Assembly (NCBI RefSeq): GCF_002812205.1
Contig: NZ_NPEA01000010.1
Location: 1 to 64,000, forward strand
Direction: 5' to 3'
DNA from: Leptospira neocaledonica
GTDB taxonomy: Bacteria > Spirochaetota > Leptospiria > Leptospirales > Leptospiraceae
DNA length: 64,000 nucleotides
Under the pieces are notes generated by a model. The model was not told the origin of the DNA. It ran no database searches and was given only the letters and a program-made list of their open reading frames with translations. Position 1 is the first letter of the stretch, and every line of letters starts with the position of its first letter. This document shows positions 24,803-34,388 of this stretch, piece by piece. The translations under genes and the position numbers were made by a program.

Positions 24803-26131
24803 ATGAGAAAAGGCCTATTAACTTGGATTTTACCGAAGCCCCCTAAACCGTTACTCCCAGAGTCGGAAATCCGCTCCCTTTATCCTAAGTTTCGTTGGAG
24901 AATTTTAGAAGCAACATTCTTAGGATATTCCGTCTTTTATACTGTCAGGAACAATTTCCCAGTTGTTTCCAAAGAAATTGGCCAGGCGCTCTCCTATTCC
25001 CAAGAGCAGATTGGGAATATTTTAGCAATCACTGCAATCTCTTACGGGATCGGGAAATTCCTAATGGGAGCATTATCAGACAGAAGTAATCCTAAGGTCT
25101 TTATGCCATTAGGTCTTGCTCTTACAGGAATTTGTAATATATGTTTCGGAGCTTCTTCCGATTATCAAACTCATTTAATTTTATGGGGATTAAACGGTTT
25201 ATTCCAAGGAATGGGCTGGCCACCTTGCGGGAGATCATTGGGGCATTGGTTTTCCGTAAAAGAAAGAGGAGCAAAATTCGCTATCTGGAATATTGCGCAT
25301 AATGTAGGAGGCGGACTAGTAGGAGTAATTGCAGCTTACAGCGCTTCTTGGTTTGGATGGAGAAACGCATTTTATATACCTGCTGCCATCTCATTTATAA
25401 CTGCGATCTATTTATATTTCAGATTAATGGATACCCCTCAATCGGTTGGACTTCCTTCCATTGAAGAATATACCGGAACGGGAACCGAGTCCTCCAAAGT
25501 TTCCGAACCGGAAAGAGAACTTACATTTAAGGAAATTTTTATAGATCTTGTACTTTTAAATAAGTACATTTGGGTCTTCGCACTAGCGAATTTTTTCGTG
25601 TATATAGTAAGGTATAGCCTGACAGATTGGGGACCTTCTTACCTGAAATTTGCAAAGGGAGCAAGTTTAGAAAAAGGAGGAATCAGCACCCTTATCTATG
25701 AATTTGCAGGAATAGGATCCACATTACTCGTTGGTTGGTATTCGGATAAAGTAGGAGGAAAAAGAGGACTCGTCAGCTTGGTCTGTATGGTTCCGATCCT
25801 ATTTGCGTTATTCGGAATCCTAATTCTTCCATCCGGATATTTATGGGCGGATCTAACTCTATTCGGCGTAGTTGGATTTTTTATCTACCCTCCCGTCATG
25901 TTACTAGGAGTGGCTGGGCTTGACTTTACTTCTAAAAAAGCGGTTGGGACCGCCGCAGGGTTTATAGGTTTATTCGGCTATCTAGGAAGGACCGTGCTCT
26001 CAAAAGGTTTAGGATGGATGAGCTCCTTCTCCTGGTTTCGCTGGGAATATTCTATATCTATAATATTTGTTTCTGCGATCTTGGCCATAATTCTTCTTGC
26101 ATTCACATGGAACTGGAAACCTAAACATTAA
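24803..26131 (+). CDS. MFS transporter, organophosphate:Pi antiporter type
   Basis: A 442-residue 12-helix transporter of the organophosphate:phosphate antiporter (GlpT/UhpT) group of the major facilitator superfamily. [20 protein letters not shown] matches the first-helix signature and [15 protein letters not shown] is the MFS motif between helices 2 and 3. The substrate is likely a sugar phosphate or glycerol-3-phosphate, but cannot be set from sequence. It lies 48 bases after thiL and 9 bases before the DUF418 gene, so it probably shares their transcript. Confidence 0.85.
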   Translation: MRKGLLTWILPKPPKPLLPESEIRSLYPKFRWRILEATFLGYSVFYTVRNNFPVVSKEIGQALSYSQEQIGNILAITAISYGIGKFLMGALSDRSNPKVFMPLGLALTGICNICFGASSDYQTHLILWGLNGLFQGMGWPPCGRSLGHWFSVKERGAKFAIWNIAHNVGGGLVGVIAAYSASWFGWRNAFYIPAAISFITAIYLYFRLMDTPQSVGLPSIEEYTGTGTESSKVSEPERELTFKEIFIDLVLLNKYIWVFALANFFVYIVRYSLTDWGPSYLKFAKGASLEKGGISTLIYEFAGIGSTLLVGWYSDKVGGKRGLVSLVCMVPILFALFGILILPSGYLWADLTLFGVVGFFIYPPVMLLGVAGLDFTSKKAVGTAAGFIGLFGYLGRTVLSKGLGWMSSFSWFRWEYSISIIFVSAILAIILLAFTWNWKPKH

Positions 26132-26140
26132 GGTGCGGAA

Positions 26141-27304
26141 ATGAAAAATAGAATAGGATTTATAGACTTTTTAAGAGGATTTGCACTTTTAGGGATACTC
26201 GCGGTCAACCTGCCTTATTTTTCCAAACCAATGTATCTGGTTGCTTCTTTAGGAGAGAATTCTACTCTTTTAGATTCCATAGGTTCTTGGATTGTAGCAT
26301 TCTTCTTTGAATCCAAATTTTATATTTTATTTTCCTTTTTATTCGGTTACGGGTTTTTCATCCAAATACAGAATAATCCGGAAACAGACTCAAGATCCAG
26401 ATATTTCCGTAGAATATTAGGCTTGGGAATATTAGGACTTTTGCATGGAGTTTTTTTATTCATCGGGGATATTCTCCTTTCCTATGCGATTTTAGGAGCA
26501 TTTCTCTGGTTTTTAAGGAACAGATCTTCTTCTTGGTTATTAAAATTTTCACTATTCTGCTTGGCCCTCGCCGTGTTCTGCAGAATAGGAATGAGCTTCG
26601 CAGAAGTAGAACTCAAATCTCAATTAGAAACAAATCTTCCCCGCTTATTGGAAGAAAGTAGAAAGGCATATTTAGGCGGGTTCTGGGAAAGCACCGTGCA
26701 AAGGACAAAAGATACCATTCTCTCCATTCCTTTTTTGGTATTCTATCAGTGGCCTTCAGTTCTCTCCATGTTTGCATTGGGTTTTTATGCGGCCAAAAAT
26801 TCCATCTTAACGGATTGGGAAAATACAAAGCCAAATTTCAAAAAACTTTTCCCTTGGGCACTAACTCTTGGCATTTTGGGAAATCTTGTTTATACATTAC
26901 ATTCTCGCCATATTCTTCCCGAAAATCCAAGTGTATTCTTAAAAATTCTATATGCGATCTCCGATACTTTTTGTGCACCTGCTCTCACATTCAGTTATGT
27001 GTACTTGCTCGGAAATTATTATAATTCAGGCAGAAGTTTTACGGATCGGATCTGGTTCGAAACAATGGGAAAACTTTCTTTGACTTGTTATTTGGGAGAA
27101 TCTCTAGTTTGCACCTGGATCTTTTGCGGCTGGGGGCTGGGATATTTCGATCAGATAGGCAGTTATATTGTTCTACTTTTGACTGTTCCGATTTGGATCT
27201 TCTGGGGAATGTTTTCTCTGGTTTGGAAAAGAACTTTTACGTTAGGTCCTATGGAATGGATCTTAAGATCCTGGACTTATTGGAAAATGATTAAAATACT
27301 TTAA
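26141..27304 (+). CDS. DUF418 family membrane protein (YeiB-like)
   Basis: A 387-residue polytopic membrane protein of the DUF418 (YeiB-like) family. It begins RIGFIDFLRGFALLGILAVN, has KFYILFSFLFGYGF and GLLHGVFLFIGDILLSYAI, and MGKLSLTCYLGESLVC near the C-terminus. These features relate it to acyltransferase-3-type membrane proteins, but no reaction is established. An AAGGTG ribosome site precedes the ATG and the MFS gene stops nine bases upstream. A perfect dyad overlaps its end. Confidence 0.8.
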   Translation: MKNRIGFIDFLRGFALLGILAVNLPYFSKPMYLVASLGENSTLLDSIGSWIVAFFFESKFYILFSFLFGYGFFIQIQNNPETDSRSRYFRRILGLGILGLLHGVFLFIGDILLSYAILGAFLWFLRNRSSSWLLKFSLFCLALAVFCRIGMSFAEVELKSQLETNLPRLLEESRKAYLGGFWESTVQRTKDTILSIPFLVFYQWPSVLSMFALGFYAAKNSILTDWENTKPNFKKLFPWALTLGILGNLVYTLHSRHILPENPSVFLKILYAISDTFCAPALTFSYVYLLGNYYNSGRSFTDRIWFETMGKLSLTCYLGESLVCTWIFCGWGLGYFDQIGSYIVLLLTVPIWIFWGMFSLVWKRTFTLGPMEWILRSWTYWKMIKIL

Positions 27305-27319
27305 AATAATTTAAAGTAT
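27296..27319. terminator. AT-rich dyad between convergent genes
   Basis: ATACTTTAAA (27296-27305) and TTTAAAGTAT (27310-27319) form perfect arms with the loop ATAA. It overlaps the DUF418 stop and lies just beyond the kinase stop, so it may end both transcripts, though the stem has little GC. Confidence 0.5.
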
Positions 27320-27321
27320 GA

Positions 27322-30300
27322 TCAGCTCATCCAGCGAAAGATAATTCTAGCAAAATCTGCCTTCACTGCAGGTTTACTGATATAATCATCCATGCCTGCT
27401 TCTAAACATCTTTCTCTTTCGCCGGATACAATACCGGCAGTCACTGCAATAATAGGGACCCTGTGCCCGTCTTTTTCCAGAACACGGATTGCCTTGGTTG
27501 CTTCGTATCCGTTCATCTCAGGCATTTGGATATCCATGAAGATCAGGTCCGGATTGATCTCTCTAAACTTATCGACAGCTTCTCTTCCCGTTTGTGCCTC
27601 CACACATTTTGCTTTGGGAAGGATCCGCTTAACGATACTTTTTGCGAGCATCATATTTACTGAATTATCTTCCGCGATCAAAACGGTAGCAGTTTTATGA
27701 ATGGTAGGAGCTCCTTCTTGGTCTCTTGTTGTTAAAGGGAATTCGAAAGGTTCCTTAAAGATCTGATTTCTGGCTAAGATATCGAATAATTTCTGCATAT
27801 GGATCGGCTTGGAGATTACTTCTTGTACCCCGAGTTTTCTGGACTTCTCGGCAAATGAATCTCCTTCATCCGGATTTACGATCAATACGATCGGTTGATC
27901 TTCACTTCTGATTTTTAGATCTTCTCTTACTTTTCGGACCAATTCCAGACCGTCTCCTTCCGGCATTTCAGAATCCATCAGAATAATATCGTATCGATTT
28001 CCACTGGATAAAGTTTTGAGCATCTCTTCTCCGTTTTTGGAAAAGTCGGCCGGAATATTCTGCAGAGATAACATTTCTCCGATTAATTTTATGTTTTCTT
28101 GATCTTTGTCCGCGACCAAAACTTTTCTGATAGAACGTAGCCTGATCCAATCTTCTCCTACGATCTCTGAAATATTCAATTTTAGATCGAAATAAAATGT
28201 ACTACCTTTTCCCAATTCACTTTTTAATTGGAGACCACTTCCCATTATAGAAAGTAATTTATTAGAAATGGCTAGCCCAAGACCAGTCCCTCCAAATCTA
28301 CGCGTAGTGGACACATCACCTTGGGTGAATGCTTCGAATATTTTCTCTCTTGCATCAGGTGCGATACCGATTCCGGTATCTCTTACGGAAAATCTAAACT
28401 CTCCCTCTGTTTCAGAAATTTTTTCGAGAAGTTCGATTTTGAACTCAATTTCGCCTTCTTCCGTAAACTTTACAGAATTGCTGAAAAGATTTACGATAAT
28501 CTGTCTGAGTCTAATACTATCCGCTTTTACAAAGCGAGGCACATCCCAGGCAACATTTACTATAACTTCTAATCCTTTTTTCTGAGCTTGGAACTTAATC
28601 GTATTTACGATCTGACTACAAAGTTCCAATAAATTTGTTTTTTCATAAGACAATTCTAATTTTCCGGCCTCAATCTTAGAAAAATCTAATATATCATTGA
28701 TAATATCCAGCAAGGACTCGGCCGATTGGAATACAGTCATCATGTATTGATGCTGGGTGGAATCCATGGAAGTTCGTAATAAAAGATCGGAGAACCCAAT
28801 GATCCCATTCAGCGGAGTTCTGATCTCATGGCTCATATTCGCCAAGAAGTCCGACTTGGCCCTATTGGCTTGTTCCGCAGCTAGTTTTGCTTTTGTTAAT
28901 TCTTCTCTTTGCAGACAACTTTCTGTGATGTCCTGGGTGAACATCATGATCCCGCCTATAGATCCATCCAATTGATACCAAGGTCTTACTTCCCAACGAA
29001 GGTATTGGTCATGATCCCAACCCTCTGGTCTCCAAACATCTTCGTCATTTTTAAGAACTTCTCCGGATAAACATCTTTGGTGGATATCTTTCCATTCCTG
29101 AGACACATTAGGAAATACTTCGTAGTGTGAGAGTCCTATAACATTTTTTCCGAATAAATGATATTCGGTTAACCATCTTTCACTGACAGCAACATATCTG
29201 ATCTCCGTATCGAGCATGGCAACTGCCGCGGGGGCATGTTCGACGAAGGCGGAAAGTCTGGATTTTTCTTGGAACAACTCCAATTCTGCCTTTTTTCTTT
29301 TATCTATATCATAGAAGGCCCCATAAATTCGCGTACATTCCCCGTTCTCGAATTCGGCGCTTCCCACTGTTCTGACCCAAAGTTCGTTTCCTTTTCCGGT
29401 AATCATCTGGATTTCCAGATCGTAAGGATCTCCTTTTTTTATAAGTTTATCAACCGCATTTAAAATTTTGTCCCTGTTCTCCCCTTCTTTAACAAATTTT
29501 AATGTTCCTCTTATATCCGGCTCAAAATCGGAAGAAACTTCGAACATCTCTTTCGTGACCCCCGACCAAGTTTCCGTATCATTTTTCAAATCCAAGTCCC
29601 AGGCGCCGATCCTTACTAACTTATTGGTTTGTTCCAAAAGTTCTTTAGCATGACGTAATTGTTCTTCGGTCCTTTTGATCTCATCTATGTCTAGGATTTG
29701 AGAAATAAAATGGTTGGGTCTTCCGTCCGCATCTCTGACCAAAGCGACAGAAAGATGCACCCAAACAATCTCTCCGTCTTTCTTTATATAACGTTTTTCT
29801 AAATGGTAACCGGATCTTTTTCCATCTAGTGTCTCCGCCAATAATTGCAGATCCTTTCCCAAGTCCTCCTGATAAGTGATATCCTTAAAAGTAAGTTTGG
29901 ATAATTCTTCCCAGTCATATCCAAGTAGCTTGATCAGGTTCCCGTTCACTTGGATCCACCTTCCTTTCGGATCTAAGATCGCCATTCCAATCGCAGAATA
30001 TTCGAATGCACTTCTGAAAGAACTCTCCATTCTTTTTCTTTCACCGATATCTCTTGCGATCTCTGCGGAACCGGTCATCTTCCCGGAAGAATCAAACATT
30101 GGAGAAAGTGTAATGGACATTTCAATCCAATGTCCGTCTTTTGCTTTTCGAACCGATTCGAAACGAAGATTTTCTTTTTCAGATTTGATCTTGAGATTGA
30201 TCCTGGATTCCAAAGGTTTGGACTCGTCAGGAACCAATAGATCAAATTTAGATCCTAACATTTCTGCAGAGCTATATCCGAAAATTTTCTCTGCTCCGTG

Positions 30301-31158
30301 ATTCCAGGACGTGATGGCGCCGTCCAAATCCTTGCCGATAATCGCATCGTCAGAAGACTCGACAATCTTTGCGAGACGAACATTAGCAAGTTCAGCATTT
30401 TTAATCTCAGAAATATCGTTAACGATTACCGAAAAACCAACCACCTTCCCATCTCTGAAATCCGGAATATATTTTGTTAATGAATATATAAAATGTTGCC
30501 CATCTGGAGAAGGTACACTTCTTTCGAATAATTGTGTCTCCCCATTTAAAACTCCTTGTATATAAGGATAATTTAATTCGAATAGGTGTTCACCTAAAAC
30601 AGACTTAATATGTTGACCAACTATTTTTTTGGCTTCGATTCCGAACCATTTTTGATAAGCATCATTTGCCAATCGATTGATTAAATTGGAATCCCAATAT
30701 CCTACCAAATCTGGGAGAGCGTCTATTAGAGAAAGAAAATCTAATTCTCTTTTTAAAGAATGGATCTCGGATTCTTGGACGATCTTAATTCCACCGATGC
30801 AAATCGAAGCATCAGAATCATTCTTTAGGATTTTAATTTTTGTATCTGTGTCCAGCCCGCCACCAGAGAACGTTTTATAACGAATAGGGAGAGTTATTCC
30901 TTTTGGGCCCTTCTCTATTTGAGAATCGATTAGTTCGTAATCCTTTTTGAAAAAAAGATCCTCCCAACGGACGGAAAAGAAATCTGATGATCGGGAAAAT
31001 CCAAGAACAGATTTAAATTTAGGATTGATCCAAAATCGATCTCGAGCCTTTAAATCTAGTACCCACATCCCATCCAACCCTTCGGATTGAATGAACTGGA
31101 AAACTTCCCAATCGTTTTGTATCCAGTGATAGACTAACTTTTCCAGGGATTCTTGCAT
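27322..31158 (-). CDS. Hybrid histidine kinase with about six PAS domains
   Basis: A 1278-residue cytoplasmic hybrid sensor kinase. About six PAS-type domains occupy roughly residues 15-130, 140-250, 260-375, 385-495, 510-620 and 635-745. The dimerisation/phosphoacceptor region has SHEIRTPLNG with His777; the ATPase has DTGIGIAP (927-934) and GGTGLGLAI (956-964). Two receivers follow: the first (about 1012-1125) has Asp1062 and Lys1117 but Val1094 at the usual Thr/Ser position; the second (about 1157-1278) has Asp1209, Thr1240 and Lys1262. No transmembrane segment is seen. No cognate regulator or phosphotransfer protein lies near. Confidence 0.93.
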   Translation of the reverse strand: MQESLEKLVYHWIQNDWEVFQFIQSEGLDGMWVLDLKARDRFWINPKFKSVLGFSRSSDFFSVRWEDLFFKKDYELIDSQIEKGPKGITLPIRYKTFSGGGLDTDTKIKILKNDSDASICIGGIKIVQESEIHSLKRELDFLSLIDALPDLVGYWDSNLINRLANDAYQKWFGIEAKKIVGQHIKSVLGEHLFELNYPYIQGVLNGETQLFERSVPSPDGQHFIYSLTKYIPDFRDGKVVGFSVIVNDISEIKNAELANVRLAKIVESSDDAIIGKDLDGAITSWNHGAEKIFGYSSAEMLGSKFDLLVPDESKPLESRINLKIKSEKENLRFESVRKAKDGHWIEMSITLSPMFDSSGKMTGSAEIARDIGERKRMESSFRSAFEYSAIGMAILDPKGRWIQVNGNLIKLLGYDWEELSKLTFKDITYQEDLGKDLQLLAETLDGKRSGYHLEKRYIKKDGEIVWVHLSVALVRDADGRPNHFISQILDIDEIKRTEEQLRHAKELLEQTNKLVRIGAWDLDLKNDTETWSGVTKEMFEVSSDFEPDIRGTLKFVKEGENRDKILNAVDKLIKKGDPYDLEIQMITGKGNELWVRTVGSAEFENGECTRIYGAFYDIDKRKKAELELFQEKSRLSAFVEHAPAAVAMLDTEIRYVAVSERWLTEYHLFGKNVIGLSHYEVFPNVSQEWKDIHQRCLSGEVLKNDEDVWRPEGWDHDQYLRWEVRPWYQLDGSIGGIMMFTQDITESCLQREELTKAKLAAEQANRAKSDFLANMSHEIRTPLNGIIGFSDLLLRTSMDSTQHQYMMTVFQSAESLLDIINDILDFSKIEAGKLELSYEKTNLLELCSQIVNTIKFQAQKKGLEVIVNVAWDVPRFVKADSIRLRQIIVNLFSNSVKFTEEGEIEFKIELLEKISETEGEFRFSVRDTGIGIAPDAREKIFEAFTQGDVSTTRRFGGTGLGLAISNKLLSIMGSGLQLKSELGKGSTFYFDLKLNISEIVGEDWIRLRSIRKVLVADKDQENIKLIGEMLSLQNIPADFSKNGEEMLKTLSSGNRYDIILMDSEMPEGDGLELVRKVREDLKIRSEDQPIVLIVNPDEGDSFAEKSRKLGVQEVISKPIHMQKLFDILARNQIFKEPFEFPLTTRDQEGAPTIHKTATVLIAEDNSVNMMLAKSIVKRILPKAKCVEAQTGREAVDKFREINPDLIFMDIQMPEMNGYEATKAIRVLEKDGHRVPIIAVTAGIVSGERERCLEAGMDDYISKPAVKADFARIIFRWMS

Positions 31159-31326
31159 TTTAATATAAGGGTATAAGACGAGAATAAAGGGACTTTAGAT
31201 TAGTCAAAAAGTCTCTGGCGTCAATGAAAATAGAAATGGAAGATTTTGAAATTCTGTGTCTTTTGCTTGCAGATTAAATGGAAAACTATTCTATATAAAA
31301 TTCTTTTCAATTTAAAAGGTTCAGAA

Positions 31327-31761
31327 ATGCAAAAAGAATATTGGCTTCTACCGATCGGGGCGTTAGCTCTACTGACTTTTTTCGTATTATTGCAAATCCC
31401 TATTCGCCGCCTTTATGCAGGTTTTATAGGAAAAGTAATCCCGGACGATTTCAAATTTGGAGAATCCAAAAATGTTCCGGGGTGGGTGTCCATTGCGAAT
31501 CGCAACTATATGAACTTATTGGAAATGCCTTTATTGTTCTACCTAATCTGCCTAATTCAATACCTAACGAGCTCTAATGATCCTTTGAATTTTCAATTGT
31601 CTTGGATCTATGTAGGGCTTAGGATTTTTCATAGCCTGATCCATCTTACCTATAATAACGTTATTCACAGATTAGCTATTTTTGCGGCGAGTAATTTTAT
31701 CCTGTTCGGGATTTGGGTGAACTATTTCAGGAAGTTTTTACAGATTACTTTTTGGGGGTAA
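31327..31761 (+). CDS. MAPEG family membrane protein
   Basis: A 144-residue protein with four hydrophobic helices, of the MAPEG family (membrane-associated proteins in eicosanoid and glutathione metabolism). RNYMNLLEMPLLFYLICLI carries the conserved N-x-x-E-x-P pattern, and LRIFHSLIHLTYNNVIHRLA is typical of the third helix. The ATG at 31327 follows AAAGG; an upstream TTG at 31246 would add 27 residues without family match. The C-terminus overlaps the 3' end of the minus-strand lipoprotein gene by 17 bases. Confidence 0.8.
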   Translation: MQKEYWLLPIGALALLTFFVLLQIPIRRLYAGFIGKVIPDDFKFGESKNVPGWVSIANRNYMNLLEMPLLFYLICLIQYLTSSNDPLNFQLSWIYVGLRIFHSLIHLTYNNVIHRLAIFAASNFILFGIWVNYFRKFLQITFWG

Positions 31762-32365
31762 AAATTGCCTCAGACACGGCTCTATCCAAAGTTTTTAGTC
31801 CCATAAAACGTCCCAATCTTTCGTATTCTCCACCTGGAGAATAGAAAGGCATCAAGAATAAAAAGAAAACTTGATAATAGTAATCGTACTTTTCAGTTAA
31901 ATCGACCGAACCTAAAAGTTCTCCCTTAGAATTATAAAAATCAGTACTCATAGCAAAGGAACCTTCTTCCCTATATGGACGAAATCCCCAACCTCTGGAA
32001 AATGTGTAATCCATTCCTCTATCTTCTGCTTGAGATTCCACGATCTTGATTTGGACTTTCAGATCTCCATCGGAAGAAGTTACTACTTCTCTGAACAATC
32101 CCGAATCCTCGTATGCGGAAACCAGCAGATTTGTCCAAGTTGCTTCTCTATTCTCTTGCTCTTCTTCCTCCAGATTATAAGCGTGATCATCCTTTTCAGG
32201 AATGTAGATCACTTTAATAGAAACTTTTTTATAATGTTTTAATGCTTTTCCCTCGTTTAAAGTAGAAGGAAAAGAAAGTTCCGATCTGGAAACCAAGATA
32301 CAATTCGTAAATAAAACGGTTAAAAGAAGAAGGTGAAAAGTATATATTCGAAAAGAAGAATACAT
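31745..32365 (-). CDS. Putative lipoprotein, unknown function
   Basis: A 206-residue protein with a signal segment that ends in LFTNC, so it is likely lipidated at that cysteine. The mature domain includes KVIYIPEKDD and a hydrophobic stretch (YYYQVFFLFLMPFYSPGG) near residues 165-185. The composition recalls the envelope lipoprotein at 295, but no family is recognised. It follows the SseB-like gene on the same strand after 27 bases. Its 3' end overlaps the convergent MAPEG gene. Confidence 0.7.
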   Translation of the reverse strand: MYSSFRIYTFHLLLLTVLFTNCILVSRSELSFPSTLNEGKALKHYKKVSIKVIYIPEKDDHAYNLEEEEQENREATWTNLLVSAYEDSGLFREVVTSSDGDLKVQIKIVESQAEDRGMDYTFSRGWGFRPYREEGSFAMSTDFYNSKGELLGSVDLTEKYDYYYQVFFLFLMPFYSPGGEYERLGRFMGLKTLDRAVSEAIFTPKK

Positions 32366-32392
32366 GGAATGAAGTTCGATAAAAACGAAAGA

Positions 32393-32908
32393 TTATTTTT
32401 CTTTTTGCAATAATTCCAAATGTTCCCTGGAAAGCAACCATAACGTAGAGCCTGGATCTATAGCCACCCCGGAAACCCCCCTATTCTGTAGACCTAAGGC
32501 CCATAATTCCTTCGCAGTAATCGGAACTAGTGCTGTGTCTTTTTTAAAATAACGGAATGATTCGGATGGGTGAGAGAACGCAGGCAAAAATACCCGACCA
32601 CGTTCGTCGCTTACATATAATAATACGATAGGCTCTGGCCCTTTTTCAGAAGAAACCTTTTTCTTTTTTTTAGCAGCCGCTTTCTTTTTAGGTTTCGCCT
32701 TCTTCTTAGGAACTGCTTCCTCTCCCGCATGGGGGATTAGAAAGTAAGCTTTGGTGAGTTCGGCGGAAAGTTTTTCTAAGTTCTTTTCGGAGCGGTTTTT
32801 AGAATAAAGATAGATCGCCTCTCTGAACTTCGCATTCTCCCCATCAAACTTGGGAATCGGCTCAAAATATTCTTTAATGGAAGAGAGAATATTTTTAATA
32901 TTAGGCAT
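32393..32908 (-). CDS. SseB-like protein with a lysine-rich insertion
   Basis: A 171-residue protein with the SseB-domain pattern: a helix before LTKAYFLIPH, then VLLYVSDERGRVFLPAFSHP, FKKDTALVPI, and SGVAIDPGSTLWLLSREHL. A lysine-rich low-complexity stretch of about 25 residues (KKKAKPKKKAAAKKKKK) interrupts the domain. The ATG at 32908 overlaps the end of nuoN (TAAGATG), so translation is coupled to the complex I operon; an in-frame TTG at 32941 inside nuoN is less likely. SseB-like proteins lack a known biochemical role. A link to complex I assembly or stress is speculation. Confidence 0.65.
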   Translation of the reverse strand: MPNIKNILSSIKEYFEPIPKFDGENAKFREAIYLYSKNRSEKNLEKLSAELTKAYFLIPHAGEEAVPKKKAKPKKKAAAKKKKKVSSEKGPEPIVLLYVSDERGRVFLPAFSHPSESFRYFKKDTALVPITAKELWALGLQNRGVSGVAIDPGSTLWLLSREHLELLQKEK

Positions 32909-32909
32909 C

Positions 32910-34388
32910 TTACTTTTGTAATTCTGCGGATTTGTTTGCAAACTTTAAGTGATTCAAATCCTTGGGTTGGATAAAATACCACCCTACCAATACTGCTACC
33001 AAAGAAATCGCAGAAACGAATAGAACTCCGTAACTAGTTTTAGGAGAATCTAATTTAGAAATTTCTCCTTCTTCGGAACTCATGTAAGTGAGTATTCCTA
33101 CTTTTACATAATAATATAATGCCAACGCGGAATTTGCGATTCCTCCGATGAGTAACCATCTTGAGATCTGATCCGTTCCTTCCGCAATTTTTTGGAATAG
33201 GAATAGCTTCGCCCAGAATCCACCTAAAGGAGGAATTCCTGCCAGAGATAAAAAGAAAATAAATAGTGCAAAACTTGTCCAAGGCCTCGACTTTGCGAGT
33301 CCGGCAATGGACTCATACGTTACATGGCGATCTCCTTCTTCCAAGAAAGAAAGAACTGCAAATGCTCCTAGGCTCATAAAAGAATACACAATCAAATAGA
33401 ATAGAGCCTCTTCTTTTCCACCTAAAGATATCCCAGCAACAACGTAACCAGCATGAGCAATTGAGGAATATGCCAATACTCTTTTTAAGTTCGTCTGTTT
33501 TAAAGCTACGAAGTTTCCATACGTCATAGACATCAGGGCTAAAATTCCCATCACCCAAGTCCACTCTCCTCCGGAAACGGAAACCGGGAATTTTGAAAAA
33601 ACTACTAATAATAGTCCCATGGAAGCGGATTTAGAAGCTGTGGCCATAAATCCAGTTACCGGAGTTAAGGCTCCCTCGTAAGCGTCAGGAGTCCAAGAAT
33701 GATAAGGGAACAATGCGATCTTGAATGAGATTCCAGTTAATAAAAGTAGCAATCCGATCTTAGTAAAATTAGAATCGAATCCGGAACTTACCAAAGGTTT
33801 TAAAGAATCTTGCAAATGAGTTGTGCCTGATCCTCCAAACAAGAATGCCATACCGAATAAGAAAAATCCGGTGGAAAAACTTCCCAAAAGAAAATATTTC
33901 AAACTGGCTTCTAAAGAATAAACATCACTTCTTGCCATTCCCACTAAAACATACAAGCACACAGACATCAGTTCCAATCCAACAAAAATGGTAACCGTGT
34001 CAGTCCCTGAAGTCATTAGGAACATTCCCACTACCGAGAAGAGCAGAAGTGGATAGAACTCCGGAAATTCCATATTATGTTGTTCTAATACTCTTGGAGA
34101 CGCAAGAACCGTACAGAATGCGGCGACCAGATATAATGCCCCAAACCAGAAACCTAAAGTTGAAATTTCATAATGCCCTGAAAAATAAGAACCGAGCCCG
34201 GGACTTGCTTGAGAAACAAACAATGAAATGAATGCCGCAATCAAAACCAAACCGGAAGTGAATCTTACGATCCTAAATTCAAATCCTTGGAAAAAGAACT
34301 GCAATCCAAGTAATAAGATCCCTCCTCCGGAAAGAACCAGGATAGGAAGTATAGAAATCAGATCGTTGGAATTTGGGATTAAATTCAT
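32910..34388 (-). CDS. nuoN: NADH-quinone oxidoreductase subunit N
   Basis: A 492-residue antiporter-like proton-pumping membrane subunit of complex I. The core motif HSWTPDAYEGALTPVTGFMA with the lysine-containing ATASKSASM is typical, and the fold predicts about 14 helices. It overlaps nuoM by four bases (ATGA) and is followed by the SseB-like gene, which it overlaps. It is the last nuo gene of the operon. Confidence 0.95.
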   Translation of the reverse strand: MNLIPNSNDLISILPILVLSGGGILLLGLQFFFQGFEFRIVRFTSGLVLIAAFISLFVSQASPGLGSYFSGHYEISTLGFWFGALYLVAAFCTVLASPRVLEQHNMEFPEFYPLLLFSVVGMFLMTSGTDTVTIFVGLELMSVCLYVLVGMARSDVYSLEASLKYFLLGSFSTGFFLFGMAFLFGGSGTTHLQDSLKPLVSSGFDSNFTKIGLLLLLTGISFKIALFPYHSWTPDAYEGALTPVTGFMATASKSASMGLLLVVFSKFPVSVSGGEWTWVMGILALMSMTYGNFVALKQTNLKRVLAYSSIAHAGYVVAGISLGGKEEALFYLIVYSFMSLGAFAVLSFLEEGDRHVTYESIAGLAKSRPWTSFALFIFFLSLAGIPPLGGFWAKLFLFQKIAEGTDQISRWLLIGGIANSALALYYYVKVGILTYMSSEEGEISKLDSPKTSYGVLFVSAISLVAVLVGWYFIQPKDLNHLKFANKSAELQK

